Shown here piece after piece: positions 6,705-8,924 of a stretch of DNA of 8,924 nucleotides. The notes beneath the pieces are model-generated. The model searched no databases. It was not told the origin of the DNA and saw nothing but the letters and a program-made list of their open reading frames with translations. Source of the DNA: Akkermansia muciniphila. Its GTDB lineage: Bacteria > Verrucomicrobiota > Verrucomicrobiia > Verrucomicrobiales > Akkermansiaceae. The stretch spans positions 1 through 8,924 of the forward strand of contig CALPMD020000031.1 in NCBI GenBank assembly GCA_943324575.2, read 5' to 3'. A program made the position numbers and the translations under genes. Each line of letters opens with the position of its first letter. Within the stretch, counting starts at the first letter, position 1.

Positions 6705-6841
6705 GTTTTTTTGATACGTTCGAGTTGGCGCGTCTCTTGGATGAACCTGCCCAGAAGTTCGACCTTCTCACCCACTGCCAGAGATCGCTGCTTGTCCCTC
6801 CATTGGGGCATGCCTTGGCGGGGTGACGGAATCGTTTTCAC
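6653..6841 (-). CDS. Small protein partner of the nucleotidyltransferase, possible antitoxin
   Basis: A 62-residue charged protein with no signal peptide or membrane segment. The middle (about residues 11-46, MPQWRDKQRS then VGEKVELLGRFIQETRQLER) should be largely helical. It resembles the short EKxxxLxxLxxRA-type proteins I recall being encoded directly upstream of this nucleotidyltransferase group; that is from memory and not a database hit. It begins with GTG at 6841; an internal ATG at 6811 would give 52 residues starting MPQWRDKQ. Its last 52 bases overlap the nucleotidyltransferase in another frame, and a run of seven A's sits at the junction. It lies 51 bases after the gcvT stop codon. 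The role as antitoxin or partner is inferred from position only. Confidence 0.55.
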   Translation of the reverse strand: MKTIPSPRQGMPQWRDKQRSLAVGEKVELLGRFIQETRQLERIKKTCKPSAMSWSNSSAKEL

Positions 6842-6873
6842 AGGGTTAGGTTAAAGCGGAAAGTTAATATCCG

Positions 6874-6885
6874 AAAGCTGAAAAA
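6874..6885. repeat. 12-bp direct repeat, right copy, flanking the nucleotidyltransferase cassette
   Basis: AAAGCTGAAAAA, identical and same orientation as 6141-6152. It lies 7 bases beyond the gcvT stop codon (6893-6895, minus strand). Joining the two copies would leave a 24-base gcvT-gcvH spacer. Confidence 0.6.
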
Positions 6886-6892
6886 GAGTTAA

Positions 6893-7978
6893 TTAAGCGG
6901 ATGGAGCTGGCTTGTAAAAAGGCTTTTTGACGACTTCCGCAGGAAAGTGTTTGCCGCGGACTTCGATTTGTAAGCGCGTTCCCAGCTTGGAGAACTCGGC
7001 GGGCAGGTAGGCCATGCCGATGCCGGCCATCAATGTCGGCGAAAGCGCGCCGCTGGCCAGTTCACCGATGATTGTTCCATCGTCGGCGACAACCGGGTAG
7101 TGCGCGCGCGGCGGCGGTCCTTTGTCGAGATAGCGCAGCGCAGTCAGCTTGACGGCAGGACCATCGGCTTTCTGGCGGACGAGCACCTCACGGCCGACAA
7201 AGTCGCCCTTTTCAAGATCGCAGAAGAATCCAAGGCCCGCCTCGATCGGCGAGCGCTCGGGGGATAGGTCGTTGCCGTTCAGCGGATAACACATTTCCAG
7301 ACGCAGCGTGTCGCGGGAACCGAGCGCGCAAGGCTTGGCACCCGCGGCGAGAAATTGATCCCAGTAAGCGATTGCCTCAGCGGCGGGGCAGAAAAACTCG
7401 AATCCGTCCTCGCCCGTGTAACCGGTGCGGCAAACTACCGAGCCAGCGGCAGTGGTCATGATGCCGTTGCGCGGCGGCAGCGTTTCGTTGGGGAAAACCT
7501 TCGCAAAAACCCCCACTGCGGTCGGCCCCTGCACGGCCATGCCGGCCCACAAGTCGCTCTCGTTGCGCAGGACCACGCCTTCGGCTTGGCGCGCAGCCAT
7601 CCAGAAAAAATCCTCCTCGATCATCGAGGCATTCACCACCAAGAAAAACTCATTCTCGCCGGAACGATAGGCGATCAAATCGTCGATCACACCGCCTTTT
7701 TCGTTGAGCATCAGAGTGTATTGCCCCTGACCCACACCCAGTTTCTGAATATCATTCGTCAGCAAGCCATTCAACCACGCGGCCGCCGTCGGCCCGCTGA
7801 CGATGAACTGGCCCATGTGAGAAATGTCGAAAATCCCGCAGGCCGTGCGCACTGCCGTGTGTTCGTCGATGATCGAGGTGTATTGCACCGGCATATTCCA
7901 GCCGGCAAACGGAACCAGACGGGCACCCAGCGCCAGGTGAGCCGCTTCGAGCGGAGAGCTTTTCAATTCAGAAATCAC
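6893..7978 (-). CDS. gcvT: Aminomethyltransferase, glycine cleavage system T protein
   Basis: A 361-residue cytosolic enzyme. It takes the aminomethyl group from lipoylated GcvH, passes the one-carbon unit to tetrahydrofolate as methylene-THF and releases ammonia. Family blocks are in order: LGARLVPFAGWNMPVQY (17-33), DISHMGQF (51-58), the catalytic-aspartate region GGVIDDLIAYR (95-105), FFLVVNAS (111-118), GYTGEDGFE (186-194) and LGSRDTLRLEMCYPLNGNDL (219-238). The C-terminal barrel has GELASGALSPTL (305-316). Length matches typical GcvT (about 360-370). The GTG at 7978 is chosen because it gives MISELKSSPL...LGAR, the usual N-terminus. A TTG at 8014 would add 12 residues unlike the family, and it is part of a TTGACA that could instead be a -35 box, though no good -10 follows. 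No glycine riboswitch pattern is visible upstream. Confidence 0.96.
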   Translation of the reverse strand: MISELKSSPLEAAHLALGARLVPFAGWNMPVQYTSIIDEHTAVRTACGIFDISHMGQFIVSGPTAAAWLNGLLTNDIQKLGVGQGQYTLMLNEKGGVIDDLIAYRSGENEFFLVVNASMIEEDFFWMAARQAEGVVLRNESDLWAGMAVQGPTAVGVFAKVFPNETLPPRNGIMTTAAGSVVCRTGYTGEDGFEFFCPAAEAIAYWDQFLAAGAKPCALGSRDTLRLEMCYPLNGNDLSPERSPIEAGLGFFCDLEKGDFVGREVLVRQKADGPAVKLTALRYLDKGPPPRAHYPVVADDGTIIGELASGALSPTLMAGIGMAYLPAEFSKLGTRLQIEVRGKHFPAEVVKKPFYKPAPSA

Positions 7979-8047
7979 GCCACAGAGACTGAAAGCGCAA
8001 CCCGCGCTTGTCAATCAGAGCGCGAAGTGCGTCGCCGTATAATTGAA

Positions 8048-8076
8048 TTGATTAATCCGCTCACTCGGTTTTTTAT
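8048..8076 (+). promoter_or_regulatory. Candidate sigma-70-like promoter for the secreted protein gene
   Basis: TTGATT (8048-8053) and TTTTAT (8071-8076) are each 4/6 matches to the -35 and -10 consensus, with an optimal 17-base spacer. Transcription would start near 8083, about 60 bases before the ATG at 8146. The match is modest and the AT-rich setting makes chance plausible. Confidence 0.3.
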
Positions 8077-8085
8077 TTGTAAATA

Positions 8086-8118
8086 ACTGATCCAATCTTC
8101 GGATGCCGACGGATCAGT
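8086..8118 (+). promoter_or_regulatory. Inverted repeat in the leader of the secreted protein gene
   Basis: ACTGATCC (8086-8093) and GGATCAGT (8111-8118) are perfect 8-bp inverted copies around a 17-base loop. An alternative short pairing, ATCC (8090-8093) with GGAT (8101-8104), would exclude it. The repeat sits just after the candidate transcription start, so it could be a 5' hairpin or an operator. Confidence 0.35.
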
Positions 8119-8145
8119 GGTGTCTTTGTTAGGCTCCTCAAACCC

Positions 8146-8924
8146 ATGAAAACTCATCTCTCGCCCTCATTTAGGATCGGCCTGCGTCTGTTACTGCTGT
8201 TACTAGCGGGAATTTTTCTTGGAACGGCCGGTTCGCTGTCTGCGGCACAGAGCAGTTGGAAGTCTTTGCCTCTCGTTATTTCGAAAGATGGCAAGACGGC
8301 TACGGTCAGGGTGCCTGAAGGAATCGCGAGCGTATCCTTGCAAAGTTTTCAGCGTCCGGGCGGATGGAAGACCCTGAAATCTCAAGGCGGAGTCGCCGGC
8401 TCGTTCACATTCGATCTCGCGTCGAATAGCAAAAAAATGCAGTGGCGGGCGATCGGCTTGTCGGTCGGCGGTTCCCTGACTCAGCGCAAATTTCCTACGA
8501 ATTTCTACAAGGGCCAAAAGAGCTTTGGCCCCGTCAAATCCGCGGCAGCATCCAGCCTGGCCTCAGTTCGCAAGGCCTATTCGGTGGCGCTGCCCGCTCT
8601 GATGAGCACGCCGGCTCCAGTTGAGGACGTGGCAACTGTCGTTCTCGAAGAGGCGGACATCTGGAAGGTCGACGGCAACACTGTTTATTTCTTCAACCAG
8701 TTGCGAGGTCTTCAGGTGCTCGATTTAACCACTCCTTCTGCTCCCCAACTCACTGCCTCGCTGCGGCTTCCCGCCGTCGGACAGGACCTTTACGTGTTGC
8801 CGGCCAGCCAAGAGGGGCGCACTGTCATCCTTCTGACTCAAGTCGGCTCATGGGGAAGCGGACAATCGACGCGCATCAATCAAGTGAAAGTCTCCGGCGG
8901 CAAGGCCGAGATCACCTTCACCCA
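8146..8924 (+). CDS. Secreted protein, probable beta-propeller domain protein (3' end beyond window)
   Basis: The reading frame is open from the ATG at 8146 to the window edge, 259 codons so far with no stop. The N-terminus is a clear signal peptide: basic MKTHLSPSFRIGLR, a leucine-rich core (LLLLLLAGIFLGTAG, about 15-29) and a likely cleavage near SAAQS. The next 100 or so residues are beta-rich with no recognised motif. From about residue 160 the sequence EEADIWKVDGNTVYFFNQ and GLQVLDLTTPSAPQL resembles the opening blades of bacterial beta-propeller domain proteins (PF09826-like, or LVIVD-type repeats). This placement is by eye and moderate. It is exported, but no lipobox or anchor is seen in the visible part. 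No Shine-Dalgarno sequence precedes the ATG. It is divergent from gcvT. Confidence 0.8.
   Translation, partial: MKTHLSPSFRIGLRLLLLLLAGIFLGTAGSLSAAQSSWKSLPLVISKDGKTATVRVPEGIASVSLQSFQRPGGWKTLKSQGGVAGSFTFDLASNSKKMQWRAIGLSVGGSLTQRKFPTNFYKGQKSFGPVKSAAASSLASVRKAYSVALPALMSTPAPVEDVATVVLEEADIWKVDGNTVYFFNQLRGLQVLDLTTPSAPQLTASLRLPAVGQDLYVLPASQEGRTVILLTQVGSWGSGQSTRINQVKVSGGKAEITFT

Noticed and set aside
8009..8014. TTGACA on the minus strand upstream of gcvT as a -35 box
   Set aside because: The region 17 bases downstream (CAGTCT) is a poor -10. It also coincides with the alternative TTG start, which is itself unlikely; left as a comment only.

Overview
The window is a compact stretch of bacterial chromosome with moderately high GC. 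It holds eight complete protein genes, one further small gene, and one gene cut by the right edge. The families present, the almost complete lack of Shine-Dalgarno sequences, a rhomboid with a C-terminal DUF6576-like tail, and large secreted proteins (a subtilase with an Ig-like domain, a propeller-type protein) suggest a member of the Verrucomicrobiota. That placement is inference from gene style, not from a marker gene.

Layout. 1-210 has no gene but holds a clear hairpin. 211-1884 (minus) is a two-gene unit, a rhomboid intramembrane protease followed 3 bases later by mazG (nucleotide pyrophosphohydrolase). 2077-3576 (plus) is a secreted subtilisin-like protease. It converges on gnd (6-phosphogluconate dehydrogenase, 3640-5058, minus), and the two share a perfect bidirectional terminator at 3594-3626. 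5165-5761 (plus) is pgsA (phosphatidylglycerophosphate synthase), whose stop codon overlaps that of gcvH on the other strand. 5758-7978 (minus) is a glycine cleavage locus with gcvT upstream and gcvH downstream. Between them sits a two-gene cassette: a small unknown protein and an AbiEii/MNT-like nucleotidyltransferase that overlap by 52 bases. From 8146 to the right edge (plus) runs the start of a secreted protein that looks like a beta-propeller domain protein.

The most notable observation is at the glycine cleavage locus. The nucleotidyltransferase cassette is bracketed by a perfect 12-bp direct repeat (6141-6152 and 6874-6885). Deleting one repeat copy and everything between leaves gcvT and gcvH 24 bases apart, a normal operon spacing. 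The cassette is also visibly lower in GC than gcvT. I read this as insertion of a toxin-antitoxin-like unit into a gcvT-gcvH operon without breaking either gene.

The other genes are housekeeping: gnd in the pentose phosphate pathway, pgsA in phospholipid synthesis, gcvT/gcvH in one-carbon and glycine metabolism, and mazG in nucleotide-pool cleaning. The protease and the propeller-type protein carry signal peptides and act outside the cytoplasm. No CRISPR array, insertion sequence, rRNA or complete tRNA is visible.
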